Shown: positions 1 through 8,318, counted from the first letter of the stretch. The stretch is 64,000 bases of DNA from Pseudomonas paracarnis (GCF_904063055.1 NZ_CAJFCN010000016.1:1-64000), one strand, 5' to 3'. Made by a program: numbers and translations. The notes: generated by a model not told the origin, from the letters alone.

Positions 1-1064
1 TGACGGTGGACCCGCTGCCGATTGAGCACAATACGACGGTCACTGTTCGCTACACCGGTATGAGCAATCGGGATCGCATAACGTTTGAATGGATTTTTGC
101 CGATGGTACCCACCATACGGCGGTCGAAAATGGGTTGGATGGGGGCACGGTGGTGTTCAACCTGACCTCGGTCAAGGTCTTGCACCGCAGTGTGAACAGT
201 ACCGTGTGCTTGAAGTATTCGGTAGAACGGCCGGGTGTGACGGTCCCGATTCCGTCACAGGTGCAGACGGTGAGGGTCGATACGATACAGCCCGCCGATT
301 TACCACAGCCATTGATCAATAATATTGCGCCCGGTGATGTCCTAGACTTGAGAACTTTTGTCGGCGATGGGCTGGCCTCAATTATTAAATGGGCGTTAAG
401 CGCTGCCAGGCAACGTGTATGGATCACTTGTCGCAGTGCACAGATGGCGCCGCTCGATGTTCTCACCGCGAGCGGAGAAGTCATCACCCAGCAGGAAGCT
501 GCCAATGGGTTGAGGAACAAATCGGTAGTGCGCAGCTGGCTACAGGCTGTGCCTCGTGGTCATAACATAACAATATCGTGCGATGTGGCGTATAGCGGCG
601 ACATTGATCGTTCTAAAAGCATACCCCTGCGTTCAACCAACTACATTGTTGAGAACGCCCCCCCTATATTGGACGATATGACTGACTTCGATAATTTTAA
701 TCGCAATGGTTGGGAGCCATTGAATAGCGGTGTGCCTATTCAGGTGCAGGTATCGGGTACGGAGTTTTATCTGGTCGCGCCGACTCGATATTATTTGGGT
801 TGCACAAAAGCGTTTCCTGGCGCAGGTGCGGGGGGATACCAGATAACGGTTAGGTATCGTCATGCGACTGCGGCAACTACCAACTATGTATGGTTACGTG
901 GCCCTGGCGGCACCTCTCAATATTTCACCACCTCTGCGTCGAGTAGTTGGGTGACGCAAGTGATAGGGCCGGTTTATGCTGGGGAAAACATACAGCTGGA
1001 TATAAGGTTTGATGGTGGCAATACCCAGCTTGACTCTATTCGTGTCCAAAAAATAAGTGTATAG
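1..1064 (+). CDS. Ig-like domain surface/exported protein, C-terminal part
   Basis: The reading frame is already open at the first base, so this is the 3' part (about 354 residues) of a longer gene; the GTG at position 6 is not a credible start. The first ~95 visible residues look like one Ig-like beta-sandwich of the kind repeated in large Pseudomonas exported proteins (TVTVRY, GGTVVFN, strands ending in a VQTVRV-like linker). A second similar unit follows (about 105-215). The last ~130 residues look like a jelly-roll, carbohydrate-binding-like module rich in Tyr, Ser and Thr. Base composition looks poorer in GC than the genes downstream, which may mean transfer. Ends at TAG followed by a strong terminator. 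Ligand and function are unknown. Confidence 0.6.
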   Translation, partial: TVDPLPIEHNTTVTVRYTGMSNRDRITFEWIFADGTHHTAVENGLDGGTVVFNLTSVKVLHRSVNSTVCLKYSVERPGVTVPIPSQVQTVRVDTIQPADLPQPLINNIAPGDVLDLRTFVGDGLASIIKWALSAARQRVWITCRSAQMAPLDVLTASGEVITQQEAANGLRNKSVVRSWLQAVPRGHNITISCDVAYSGDIDRSKSIPLRSTNYIVENAPPILDDMTDFDNFNRNGWEPLNSGVPIQVQVSGTEFYLVAPTRYYLGCTKAFPGAGAGGYQITVRYRHATAATTNYVWLRGPGGTSQYFTTSASSSWVTQVIGPVYAGENIQLDIRFDGGNTQLDSIRVQKISV

Positions 1065-1085
1065 CCAGAAGAGGCGCTGGTCGAC

Positions 1086-1119
1086 AAAGCAGATCCGTAT
1101 TAAGCGGATCTGCTTTTTG
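1086..1119 (+). terminator. Rho-independent terminator of the Ig-like gene
   Basis: A 12-bp perfect stem (AAAGCAGATCCG / CGGATCTGCTTT) with a 7-base loop is followed by a run of T. It lies 22 bases after the stop codon. Confidence 0.92.
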
Positions 1120-1235
1120 TGGTCTTTGGACGTTAACGTGTTTGCGTGAGTACGGCGCGGGAAACAAACCGACCATCACCACAGCACCAACGATGCGGGT
1201 GAAGGTTTAGCGGTGGGATAACCGAGTGCGAAGTG

Positions 1236-1532
1236 CTATTTGCACTTTTGCGCGACTTCATCAAAGTTTTGCCCTGAAGGACATGAAAAAAGCTTTTTAA
1301 GCCATCTTCCCTGCGCTGAGCTGTATATGCACTGGTAGTATTTTCCAGGTTCATTACTCTTGAAATATCCTGCGACCGTACAGGGAGGGTCAGGCACGTT
1401 CTTTGCGGAACTTACGCCACGTTGCTCGGGATTTATTTCGGTACTGCACGCGCTCACCAGCAACGCCAGTAACAGTAACCCCGAGGTATGGGTGATGCGC
1501 CGACTTGTGGCTTTGATCTTAAGTATGCTCAT
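1236..1532 (-). CDS. Small lipoprotein with peritrophin-like cysteine module
   Basis: 98 residues from the ATG at 1532, chosen because GGAG lies just upstream; the longer open frame has no such support. Residues 1-28 form a lipoprotein signal with lipobox V-S-A-C and lipidated Cys29, so the protein should be membrane-anchored. The mature part has four Cys (51, 68, 84, 97) with a K-Y-Y-Q-C segment and a C-P-x-G-x-x-F-D-E-x7-C ending. That pattern resembles the chitin-binding peritrophin-A (CBM14) family, although a canonical domain has six Cys. Function is unknown; sugar binding is an inference from the pattern. Confidence 0.7.
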   Translation of the reverse strand: MSILKIKATSRRITHTSGLLLLALLVSACSTEINPEQRGVSSAKNVPDPPCTVAGYFKSNEPGKYYQCIYSSAQGRWLKKLFSCPSGQNFDEVAQKCK

Positions 1533-1667
1533 GAGGTGCTCCTGTGTTGATGTGCTCCCGTATTGAGCTCCCCCAGATTTCATGCCGTCTACTGTCAAAA
1601 CTACTAGGTAGAAGGGTTTTTCAGACAAAGGGTGATCCACGCTCACTCCCTGTGAGTCGGCTACAAA

Positions 1668-2003
1668 TTACTTGCGCGCCACCTTGTAGCGCAGGCAATC
1701 CTGATAAAAGCTCTGACGAATCGCCTCGGGCTTGAGCCTTGAGCGGCTGTCATAGGTCTGCTCGGTGATCCCCATGGCCATCATGCGCATCCACGATTTG
1801 CTGAACTTGAGGGTCTGGATCTTCTGCCGGGCCGCGTACAGCGAAACGCCGGATAACTTGAGTTCCTGGGCCCTGGCGGCCGTGCCTGCGCCCCAACTGC
1901 ACATGTACTTGTCACCCTCGCGCAATTCCCTGGCCTGCGCGACAGTCGCGCCGCCGGCCAGGGAGCAGGCAATCAGCATCATTCCCACAGAGCGCATTTG
2001 CAT
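1668..2003 (-). CDS. Small exported protein of unknown function
   Basis: 111 residues from the ATG at 2003 (AGGTGG about 10 bases upstream; a GTG at 2009 is the alternative). A cleavable signal peptide ends near A-Q-A at residues ~22-24, so the product is probably periplasmic. The mature protein is basic and has two Cys, in Y-M-C-S-W-G and F-Y-Q-D-C, that could form a disulfide. I do not recognise the family. It lies beyond the 3' end of the flc operon but has its own ribosome-binding site, and nothing ties it to that pathway. Confidence 0.65.
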   Translation of the reverse strand: MQMRSVGMMLIACSLAGGATVAQARELREGDKYMCSWGAGTAARAQELKLSGVSLYAARQKIQTLKFSKSWMRMMAMGITEQTYDSRSRLKPEAIRQSFYQDCLRYKVARK

Positions 2004-2107
2004 CCTCACCTAACCACCTGAAAATAAAAGTGATTTTGGCGAGGATTTTGTTACAAAGGGGCCATTAAATTGCCTTACTGCGCAAAGCGACTCGCGGATG
2101 CTTTCTA

Positions 2108-3181
2108 TCAAGGCTTGAGTTCGAACAGCGCCGGCATCGGTGGCCACTGCGAAGGCACTTTACGAAAGCGGCTGAACCCGGCTGCCTCAGCCATCTGGCG
2201 GGCACGCTTCTCGCCCATGAACGCCCCCAGCCCTGCCCCACCGTGGGACAGCGAACAGGTCATGCAATAGAGGGTGCTCTGCGGGTACATGACGCGCCCG
2301 AACAGGTTCATGTTCTCGTGCAGTTCCTCGGACAGGTTGAGCTCCACCATCAGGTAGGTACCGTCTTCGGCCGTGGCGGCGCGCAAATCCTTGAGCATCT
2401 GCTGAGGGTCGGTGGCATCGTGGATCACCACAAAGGTGGTCACGAAGTCGAATTGCTGGCCGCGCAAGGCATCGGAGTCGTTCACCTCGAATTGCACCCG
2501 GTCACCCACGCCGGCCGCCTCGGCGTTGGCCCGCGCCAACTCGATGGAAGGCAGGTGGAAATCGCAGCCGACAATGCGCGCCTCAGGATAGGCCTTGGCC
2601 ATGGTGATCGCCGCCAGGCCCGCACCGCAGCCAAAATCCAGGACACTGCCGCCGGTCTTGAGCTTCTCTTCGACGCCATCCAGGGATGGAATCCAGTGCT
2701 GGACCAGGTAATGCTTGTACCAGGGCATGGTCATGCGCTCCATGCCTTTCCAGGTTTCCAGCGGGAACGCCTCTTCAGCGCAGCCACCACCATGGCGGAA
2801 GGCTTCGATGACCTTGGGTGCCATGCTCACGAACGGCACGCTCAGCTGAATGATGCCGCCGGCGAAATACGGCGAGTCTTCATCGGCCAGCACGGGCACA
2901 AATTCAGCCGGCATCTGGTAGCGGCGGGTTTGCGCGTCGTAGGTCACATAATTGCCGGTGGCCATGCTGCCCAGCCATTCGCGCAAGTAACGCGCGTTGT
3001 AGCCAGTCTTGTGCGCCAACTCTTCCAGGGTCACCGCCTGGCCGTCGGCCAATGCCTTGAACAAGCCGAGTTGGTCGCCGATGTAGAGCATGGCACCGCG
3101 CAGCGTGTTGCCGTAATCCTCCATGATCCGCGCCGAGAACTGTTGGACCTTGGCTTTATCAACTTCCATAACGTTGGACAT
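2108..3181 (-). CDS. flcA: SAM-dependent methyltransferase, FlcA-like (fluopsin C pathway)
   Basis: 357 residues, with AAGGAG 7 bases before the ATG. Residues ~25-95 resemble a winged-helix/dimerisation domain of small-molecule methyltransferases, and a class I Rossmann fold follows with SAM motif I L-D-F-G-C-G-A-G-L at 181-189. It is the last gene of a five-gene operon (two diiron oxidases, two lyases, methyltransferase). In the P. aeruginosa fluopsin C pathway the methyltransferase supplies the N-methyl group of the thiohydroxamate; I assign that role by gene set and order. Without its context it would only be called a class I methyltransferase. Confidence 0.82.
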   Translation of the reverse strand: MSNVMEVDKAKVQQFSARIMEDYGNTLRGAMLYIGDQLGLFKALADGQAVTLEELAHKTGYNARYLREWLGSMATGNYVTYDAQTRRYQMPAEFVPVLADEDSPYFAGGIIQLSVPFVSMAPKVIEAFRHGGGCAEEAFPLETWKGMERMTMPWYKHYLVQHWIPSLDGVEEKLKTGGSVLDFGCGAGLAAITMAKAYPEARIVGCDFHLPSIELARANAEAAGVGDRVQFEVNDSDALRGQQFDFVTTFVVIHDATDPQQMLKDLRAATAEDGTYLMVELNLSEELHENMNLFGRVMYPQSTLYCMTCSLSHGGAGLGAFMGEKRARQMAEAAGFSRFRKVPSQWPPMPALFELKP

Positions 3182-3219
3182 CTGTCGCTCCTTGATGAAT
3201 TTGCAAGTCTGTTAAGGGA

Positions 3220-4668
3220 TCAGTGGCCGGCGAGTTTGGCCAGCACGTTGTCAACGATGCGCTCGGACATGCCCAGGTGGGTCCTGGGCTCGAACAACCG
3301 TGCCAGGGCGCCGTCACTCATGACAGCAAGCACCCGCGCATCGGCCTCGATTGCCTCGCGGATCGACACGTGATTGCGCTGGCTGGCCTGGGATACTTCG
3401 AAGATGATCTGGTAGGCGCTGCTCTTGCCCAGCTTGCGCGCCATTTCGAACACCACCGCTTCGGTGCAGATGGCATCGCCATACGCCTGGGCGGTGCCTT
3501 CCATCTTCTGCACATTCACGGTGAGCCCGTCGATGGTCTCGGTCAGAATCGAGAGCGCCATCAATGCGTAGTGGGAAACGTCCGCGACCGCGCACCACTC
3601 CAGCCGCGTACCGCGGTAATCGCGCTCATGCTCAAGAATCATCGCGTCCAGCGCGAGCATGACCTGGGCCTTGGCCAGCCGCGCCAACACCACCACCTGC
3701 TCGCAGCCTTCGGGGTTGCGTTTGTGCGGCATGGTGCTGCTGCCGATCTGCTGGTCGCTCCAGCCCACTTCCACTTCAGCGATTTCCCAGCGATTGAGCG
3801 TACGGATTTCATCGGCTACGCGGGCCAACGAGGCGGTAACCATGGCCAGGGTGCTGACGAACTCCGCAACGCGGTCACGGGACACATGCCAGCCCGTCAG
3901 GGGCACTTGCAGCGACAAGCGCTGGGCAAAACGCTCCAGCATCGGCATGGCGTCCGGGCCGAACGCCGCCATGGTGCCGACCCCGCCGAACAGTTGCACC
4001 ACCAGTACACGCTGGCGGGCTTCGGCCAAGCGCTGCTGGTGGCGCAACAGCTCATCGATCCAGCCAGCGACCTTCAGCCCGAAGGTGGTCGGCAAGGCGG
4101 GAATCGAGTGGGTCCTGGCGACCATCAGCGAGTCACGGTGCGCATCGGCCAGGGTCGACAACTTACCCAGCAAAGTCTCCAGGGCCTGGTCCATCGCATC
4201 AAGCACATCGCGCATCTCCAGGGACTGGGCGGTGTCCTGTATGTCTTGGGTGGTAGCGCCGTAATGCACGTATTCACGGGCACTGGGGCTGCAATTTTTT
4301 TGCAGGGCGCTCAGCAATGGCATCAGCGAATGCCCAGTGGCAACCACACCCTCGGCCAGTTGGCGCACATTGATGCCCGATAGCAACGCGGCCTTTTCGA
4401 TCTCCAGGGCCGCCTCGCGCGGGATGATGTTGACATCGGCCTGCGCCATGGCCAGCGCGGCTTCCACGTCCAGCCAGCGTTGCAGGCGACAATGACTGCA
4501 AAAAATCTTGCGGCTCTGCGGGCCGGCATAACCCGAACCGTGGGTTTTCGAATCGAGGATGTGGCTGTGTTCGTGGCGGCATTGCTCGCCGTCATGATCA
4601 AAACCTGGGTGGTCCGAACGTGCGGTGCAAGACGCACGAGCTGTCGTTTCCAAAGTTTGCGCATCCAT
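3220..4668 (-). CDS. flcB: Fumarase-superfamily lyase, FlcB-like (fluopsin C pathway)
   Basis: 482 residues from the ATG at 4668, 6 bases after GGAGGG; a GTG at 4671 is possible. The core is adenylosuccinate-lyase-like with the superfamily signature G-S-S-T-M-P-H-K-R-N-P. Two oddities: a ~45-residue N-terminal extension rich in His and Cys (ending C-S-H-C) where flcC's product starts directly in the fold, and R-T-H-S-I in place of the usual R-T-H-G-Q active-site motif kept in flcC's product. As I recall the published pathway, one lyase joins cysteine to fumarate and the other later releases fumarate; which does which cannot be told from sequence. The B/C names follow gene order. Confidence 0.8.
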   Translation of the reverse strand: MDAQTLETTARASCTARSDHPGFDHDGEQCRHEHSHILDSKTHGSGYAGPQSRKIFCSHCRLQRWLDVEAALAMAQADVNIIPREAALEIEKAALLSGINVRQLAEGVVATGHSLMPLLSALQKNCSPSAREYVHYGATTQDIQDTAQSLEMRDVLDAMDQALETLLGKLSTLADAHRDSLMVARTHSIPALPTTFGLKVAGWIDELLRHQQRLAEARQRVLVVQLFGGVGTMAAFGPDAMPMLERFAQRLSLQVPLTGWHVSRDRVAEFVSTLAMVTASLARVADEIRTLNRWEIAEVEVGWSDQQIGSSTMPHKRNPEGCEQVVVLARLAKAQVMLALDAMILEHERDYRGTRLEWCAVADVSHYALMALSILTETIDGLTVNVQKMEGTAQAYGDAICTEAVVFEMARKLGKSSAYQIIFEVSQASQRNHVSIREAIEADARVLAVMSDGALARLFEPRTHLGMSERIVDNVLAKLAGH

Positions 4669-6101
4669 CACATACCCTCCGTAGCGTACAGGGACTGATT
4701 GGTATTGCCTTGGGTTGCCATCAGTGCTTCAGCGCCATCGCCTGAAGCGCGAGGTCGTGCTTTAGTTGCCACCAGATCGACCATTTCGGCCGCCAGCCCT
4801 GTGTAGGCCGTCGGGTCAAGCAAGTCATCGAGCATTTGTGGGCTGAAACAACCGCGCAGCCGAGGGTCGCCAAGCAGCGCGTCGCGAAAGCAAACGCCCG
4901 CGTCTTGGGCCTGCAGGGCGATGTCGTGCACCAGGTGATGGGCCGTCTGCTTGCCACACCGAGGCGCCAGCGCAAGCATCACGCGCTCCGACAGGATCAG
5001 CCCGCCCAACAAGTCCAGGTTGCTGCGCATGCGCGCTTCACGCACCTCCAACCCCGCCAGCAGCAAGCCTTCCATACGAGCGAGCAACGCACCGGCGTAA
5101 ATGAACAGCTCGGGTAAGGCCGCCCATTCGATGCGCCAGGTGGTGCCGTCACGCTCGTGCATCTGGAAAGCCGCATCGGTCAGCGCAACCATCTGCGCAC
5201 GTACCAGCCGTGACAGCGCGCTGATCAAGTCCACCGTCGACGGGTTTTGCTTGTGGGGCATGGTGCTACTCCCCACTTGCCCGGCTCGCCGCCCCTCGCG
5301 CACTTCGTCGATCTCGGTGCGCTGCAGGTGGTAGATCTCATTGGCGACACGCCCCAACGTCGCCGACGCCTGCACCAGCAGCCACGCCGCTTCCAGGATG
5401 CGGTCGCGGGCGCTGTGCCAACTGGTCAACGGCGCCGCCAGGCCGAGGCTTTCCAGGGTGCGGCGCTGCACGTCCAAACCCTGCGGGCCAAGCCCGGCCA
5501 GGGTGCCCACGGCGCCGGTCAGGTTGCCGACCATCACCCGGGCGTAGGCTTCGTCAAAGCGTTCAAGGTGTCGATCAATCTCATCGACCCACACCGCCAC
5601 CTTGTAGCCGAACGTGGTGGGCAATGCGTGTTGGCCATGGGTTCTGGCGACCATCGCCGTGTGCTTATGGCGCAGGGCGAGCGTGAGCAGATGCCCGCGG
5701 ATCCCGCGCAAACGCTGCACTGCCAGGCCCCAGGCATCGCGGATTTGCAGGATGAGGCCGGTGTCGAGGATGTCCTGGGTGGTCACGCCGTAATGCACGT
5801 ATTCGCCCAGCCCATCGGCGCATAACCCCTGCAAGGCGCGCAGGGTCGGCACCAGGATGTGCCCGGTTTCCAGGCCCTCGCGCCCCAACGCATCGAGGTC
5901 CAGCAGTTCCACGCTGGCTACCCGGGCAATCTCCCGGGCGGCCTCGTGGGGGATGAGGCCCATCTGCGCCTGGGTCGCCGCCAGCGCTGTTTCAACATCG
6001 AGCCACTTCTGCACCTGATTGGCATCAGAGAAGATTGCAGCAAATTCCGGGGACGAGTAAGCGCCCCCGTGGATACGGGATTCAGTGATATGACTTGGCA
6101 T
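4668..6101 (-). CDS. flcC: Fumarase-superfamily lyase, FlcC-like (fluopsin C pathway)
   Basis: 477 residues of the adenylosuccinate lyase/fumarase superfamily. It keeps R-T-H-G-Q-H (active-site His region) and the signature G-S-S-T-M-P-H-K-Q-N-P. It is paralogous to the next gene and abuts it: its TGA at 4670-4668 touches the flcB start, so the two are probably translationally coupled. The ribosome-binding site before its own ATG is weak. Its place between the diiron oxidases and the second lyase matches the fluopsin C operon. A purine-pathway role is unlikely because the gene sits in a biosynthetic operon and is duplicated. Confidence 0.8.
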   Translation of the reverse strand: MPSHITESRIHGGAYSSPEFAAIFSDANQVQKWLDVETALAATQAQMGLIPHEAAREIARVASVELLDLDALGREGLETGHILVPTLRALQGLCADGLGEYVHYGVTTQDILDTGLILQIRDAWGLAVQRLRGIRGHLLTLALRHKHTAMVARTHGQHALPTTFGYKVAVWVDEIDRHLERFDEAYARVMVGNLTGAVGTLAGLGPQGLDVQRRTLESLGLAAPLTSWHSARDRILEAAWLLVQASATLGRVANEIYHLQRTEIDEVREGRRAGQVGSSTMPHKQNPSTVDLISALSRLVRAQMVALTDAAFQMHERDGTTWRIEWAALPELFIYAGALLARMEGLLLAGLEVREARMRSNLDLLGGLILSERVMLALAPRCGKQTAHHLVHDIALQAQDAGVCFRDALLGDPRLRGCFSPQMLDDLLDPTAYTGLAAEMVDLVATKARPRASGDGAEALMATQGNTNQSLYATEGM

Positions 6102-6130
6102 GTCGGGTTACTCGGGTTGTCCAGGGAGGG

Positions 6131-7117
6131 CTACTTCACGCGTTGTACTTCTTCCCAGACTGCATCGTAATAAGCCCGCTCCAGCCGGAAGTGCTCGGCC
6201 AGAGACGTCAGGAACGCATTCTGGAACCCCAGGTCCGGAATACGCCGTGAGATCAGTGCCCATTCACGCTTGGCCCGCGGCGGCACCAGGCTGATGTGCA
6301 CTTCGTAGTACTCCGCGTCATCCTGGCTCAAGCCCGCGTTGCGCAGGGCGTTGTACAGCTTGCCGTGGTTACCGGGCACCACCAGTTCGGTGATGTAGAA
6401 CACCGCCAGGCCCCAGCCGACATCGGGGTTGCGGAAACAGCGTGCGCGGTTGTTGAGGTAGGCGATTTCCTCGGGCATCGTCGAGAGGGCCTCGAAATCG
6501 GCATTCAGGCCCACGGCGGCGAGCAGCTTGGCCAACAGCTTCGGGTGGGAACGCTGCTCATCCTCTTCGCCCAACTCGCCGTAGAGATAACGCGCCAGGG
6601 CAGCCGCCTCGTCCACGTCAGTCAGGTTGACCAGCAGGTCGGCGGCGTCCCGGTAAAGGCGATAAGTACGGAACCATTGGTGGCGCAAAAACACCTGCAG
6701 TTGCTCGTGAGAGGCTTTGCCTTCAAACACATACTGCGACATCGGATGGTTTTCCCGCGACTGCGCGGCAATCTGCTCTTCCAGGCGTTGCTGGAAACCG
6801 GCCTCGGACAAGGGCGATGCCAAGTCGGCTGACGGCATGAAACGCTCTTGCACGCTATAGACGGCATTGGCCAGCCAGCGCCGGGTCGAGGCGGTGGCCA
6901 CGTCGTCGCTCAACGAGAGGATGTACAGCAATTGCTGGCACTGCGCTGCATTCGCGGCGTCGCCACGTTGGCCGGTCTCGCACAGGGCGCGCAGCATATT
7001 GGCGGCAATTTCGATGCGATTGAACGTCGCGTCCGGTTTCAAGGCTTCCGCCAGCAGACGGGCTTCGGCCGTGTGAATATTCTGCAATTGCGCCAGGGAA
7101 AAATTACGTGGGCTCAT
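6131..7117 (-). CDS. flcD: Haem-oxygenase-like diiron oxidase, FlcD-like (fluopsin C pathway)
   Basis: 328 residues from the ATG at 7117, 6 bases after GGAG; an in-frame ATG at 7129 precedes that GGAG and is less likely. An all-helical iron-containing redox (HDO) fold is suggested by His146, Glu181, His191, Glu244 and His274, which are at the same positions as in the neighbouring paralogue flcE. After His274 it lacks the acidic residue seen at 278 in FlcE, so its metal site may differ. In the known pathway two such iron enzymes carry out N-hydroxylation/decarboxylation and methylene excision on a cysteine-derived substrate; assignment to the D step is by gene order. Confidence 0.8.
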   Translation of the reverse strand: MSPRNFSLAQLQNIHTAEARLLAEALKPDATFNRIEIAANMLRALCETGQRGDAANAAQCQQLLYILSLSDDVATASTRRWLANAVYSVQERFMPSADLASPLSEAGFQQRLEEQIAAQSRENHPMSQYVFEGKASHEQLQVFLRHQWFRTYRLYRDAADLLVNLTDVDEAAALARYLYGELGEEDEQRSHPKLLAKLLAAVGLNADFEALSTMPEEIAYLNNRARCFRNPDVGWGLAVFYITELVVPGNHGKLYNALRNAGLSQDDAEYYEVHISLVPPRAKREWALISRRIPDLGFQNAFLTSLAEHFRLERAYYDAVWEEVQRVK

Positions 7118-7156
7118 CATGTGCTCCATTATTTTTGTTTTTGGATCGCAGGTCGT

Positions 7157-8152
7157 TCAGGCAGACAGGCGTTGGGCCTGCATCTGCTGCCACAGGCTGT
7201 CGAAGTAGGCCTTGTTGATCTCGAAGTGGCGCTTGAGTGCGCGCATGAACGTGCGTTGAAAGCCTTCCTCGCTGGCGAACTTGGCAATCAGTGCCCACAT
7301 TTCTTCGGTGTCGATCTCATCCTGGGTGCCATGCAAGCGGTGGAATTCGCTGGGCTGCGCCGGTACATCCAGGCGCTGCAACAACTCGTAGATGCGCCGA
7401 TGGTTGACGCAGCTGACAGACTCCACCGCATAGAGCAGCGCAAGGCCCCAGGCGACATCGGTGTGGCGCACACAGCGAATGCGATTATTCAGGTAGGCCT
7501 TTTCCAGCGGATGCAGCGCGGGGAAATCGATGGCCAGCGGAATATCGAAATACTCCATCAGATGGGCGAGCATCGCAGGGTGCGAACGCTCCGGTGTCTC
7601 AGCGCCTGCTTCGCCGTACAAGTTGCGGTAAAACACCGAGGCGTCTTCGATGGCTTCGAAACGAAAGGCCAACTCGGCCAGCAGGCTGTAGAAGTTGTAG
7701 GAACGGGTCCAGTGATGCTCCAGGAAAAAGCGCACATCCTGCACCGGCGGCGTACCTTGGAACAGGTGCACCGACATCGGGTGGTTGACCCGGCTGCGTG
7801 CGGCGATTTCAGCGTCGACCTGTTGACGGAACTCGTCCGCCGGCAACGCTTTAAAGCCCGGCACGTCGGCGGCGAACTCATCTTCGACGCGGTAGACCTC
7901 GCTGGCCATCCAGCGCCGGGTCGGCTCGGTGCGCGGGTCACCGGGGAGGTGCAGTTGCAGCAGGGCTGACTGATAGTGCGCATAAGCTTGGGCGTCTCCC
8001 GCCAGGCCTTGCCGGGTCAGTGCGAGCAGCGCTTCCAGCGCGCGGGTGACTTGGGCGTAGTTGGCGCTGGGTTCCAAGGCATTCACCATCAGCCGCGAGG
8101 CGTTGGTGAAGAGATCGGAATCCGAGCGTTGTTGCAGGGCAGCAGTATCCAT
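7157..8152 (-). CDS. flcE: Haem-oxygenase-like diiron oxidase, FlcE-like (fluopsin C pathway)
   Basis: 331 residues from the ATG at 8152, which has a GGGG-type ribosome-binding site; the longer open frame to 8302 would run through the promoter. This is an HDO-family protein colinear with flcD: candidate iron ligands His146, Glu181 (Y-G-E), His191 (S-H-P), Glu244, His274 and Asp278 (H-x3-D). It is the first gene of the operon, with a MerR-type promoter about 48 bases upstream. In the fluopsin C pathway I recall this enzyme as the N-hydroxylating/decarboxylating step. The family also includes UndA- and BesC-like enzymes, but the operon makes the flc assignment much stronger. Confidence 0.82.
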   Translation of the reverse strand: MDTAALQQRSDSDLFTNASRLMVNALEPSANYAQVTRALEALLALTRQGLAGDAQAYAHYQSALLQLHLPGDPRTEPTRRWMASEVYRVEDEFAADVPGFKALPADEFRQQVDAEIAARSRVNHPMSVHLFQGTPPVQDVRFFLEHHWTRSYNFYSLLAELAFRFEAIEDASVFYRNLYGEAGAETPERSHPAMLAHLMEYFDIPLAIDFPALHPLEKAYLNNRIRCVRHTDVAWGLALLYAVESVSCVNHRRIYELLQRLDVPAQPSEFHRLHGTQDEIDTEEMWALIAKFASEEGFQRTFMRALKRHFEINKAYFDSLWQQMQAQRLSA

Positions 8153-8199
8153 TGATAACCCCTGAATCTTGTTTTTGTGGTTGGGCGTACTCGGAAAAA

Positions 8200-8230
8200 A
8201 GCCTAAAGGTTCCCGTAGTGGCAAGGTCAA
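8200..8230 (-). promoter_or_regulatory. MerR/CueR-type promoter of the flc operon
   Basis: On the minus strand: TTGACC, then exactly 19 bases (TTGCCACTACGGGAACCTT), then TAGGCT. The over-long 19-bp spacer between good -35 and -10 elements is diagnostic of MerR-family activators. The spacer holds an imperfect dyad (CCTTGCC / GGGAACC) like CueR copper operators. The leader to the flcE start is about 40 bases. Copper induction is inferred. Confidence 0.72.
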
Positions 8231-8318
8231 CACCTGTAGGAAAATTCTTTCAAAGGCTTGGAGATGGGGGGTTGGCGCCACCAAACAATAGGTATTACAC
8301 AACTCCGTAGCAGCCAGC

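Noticed and set aside
3220..6101. The lyase pair as purine-biosynthesis adenylosuccinate lyases
   Set aside because: Two diverged copies in one operon with diiron oxidases and a methyltransferase fit the flc pathway, not purine synthesis.
2108..8152. The cluster as a diazeniumdiolate (mgo-like) pathway because of the diiron oxidases
   Set aside because: No NRPS or p-aminobenzoate-oxygenase-type gene is present, while the lyase pair is specific to flc-type loci.
8153..8302. A longer N terminus for the flcE product
   Set aside because: It would translate through the -10/-35 promoter boxes and has no ribosome-binding site, whereas the ATG at 8152 does.
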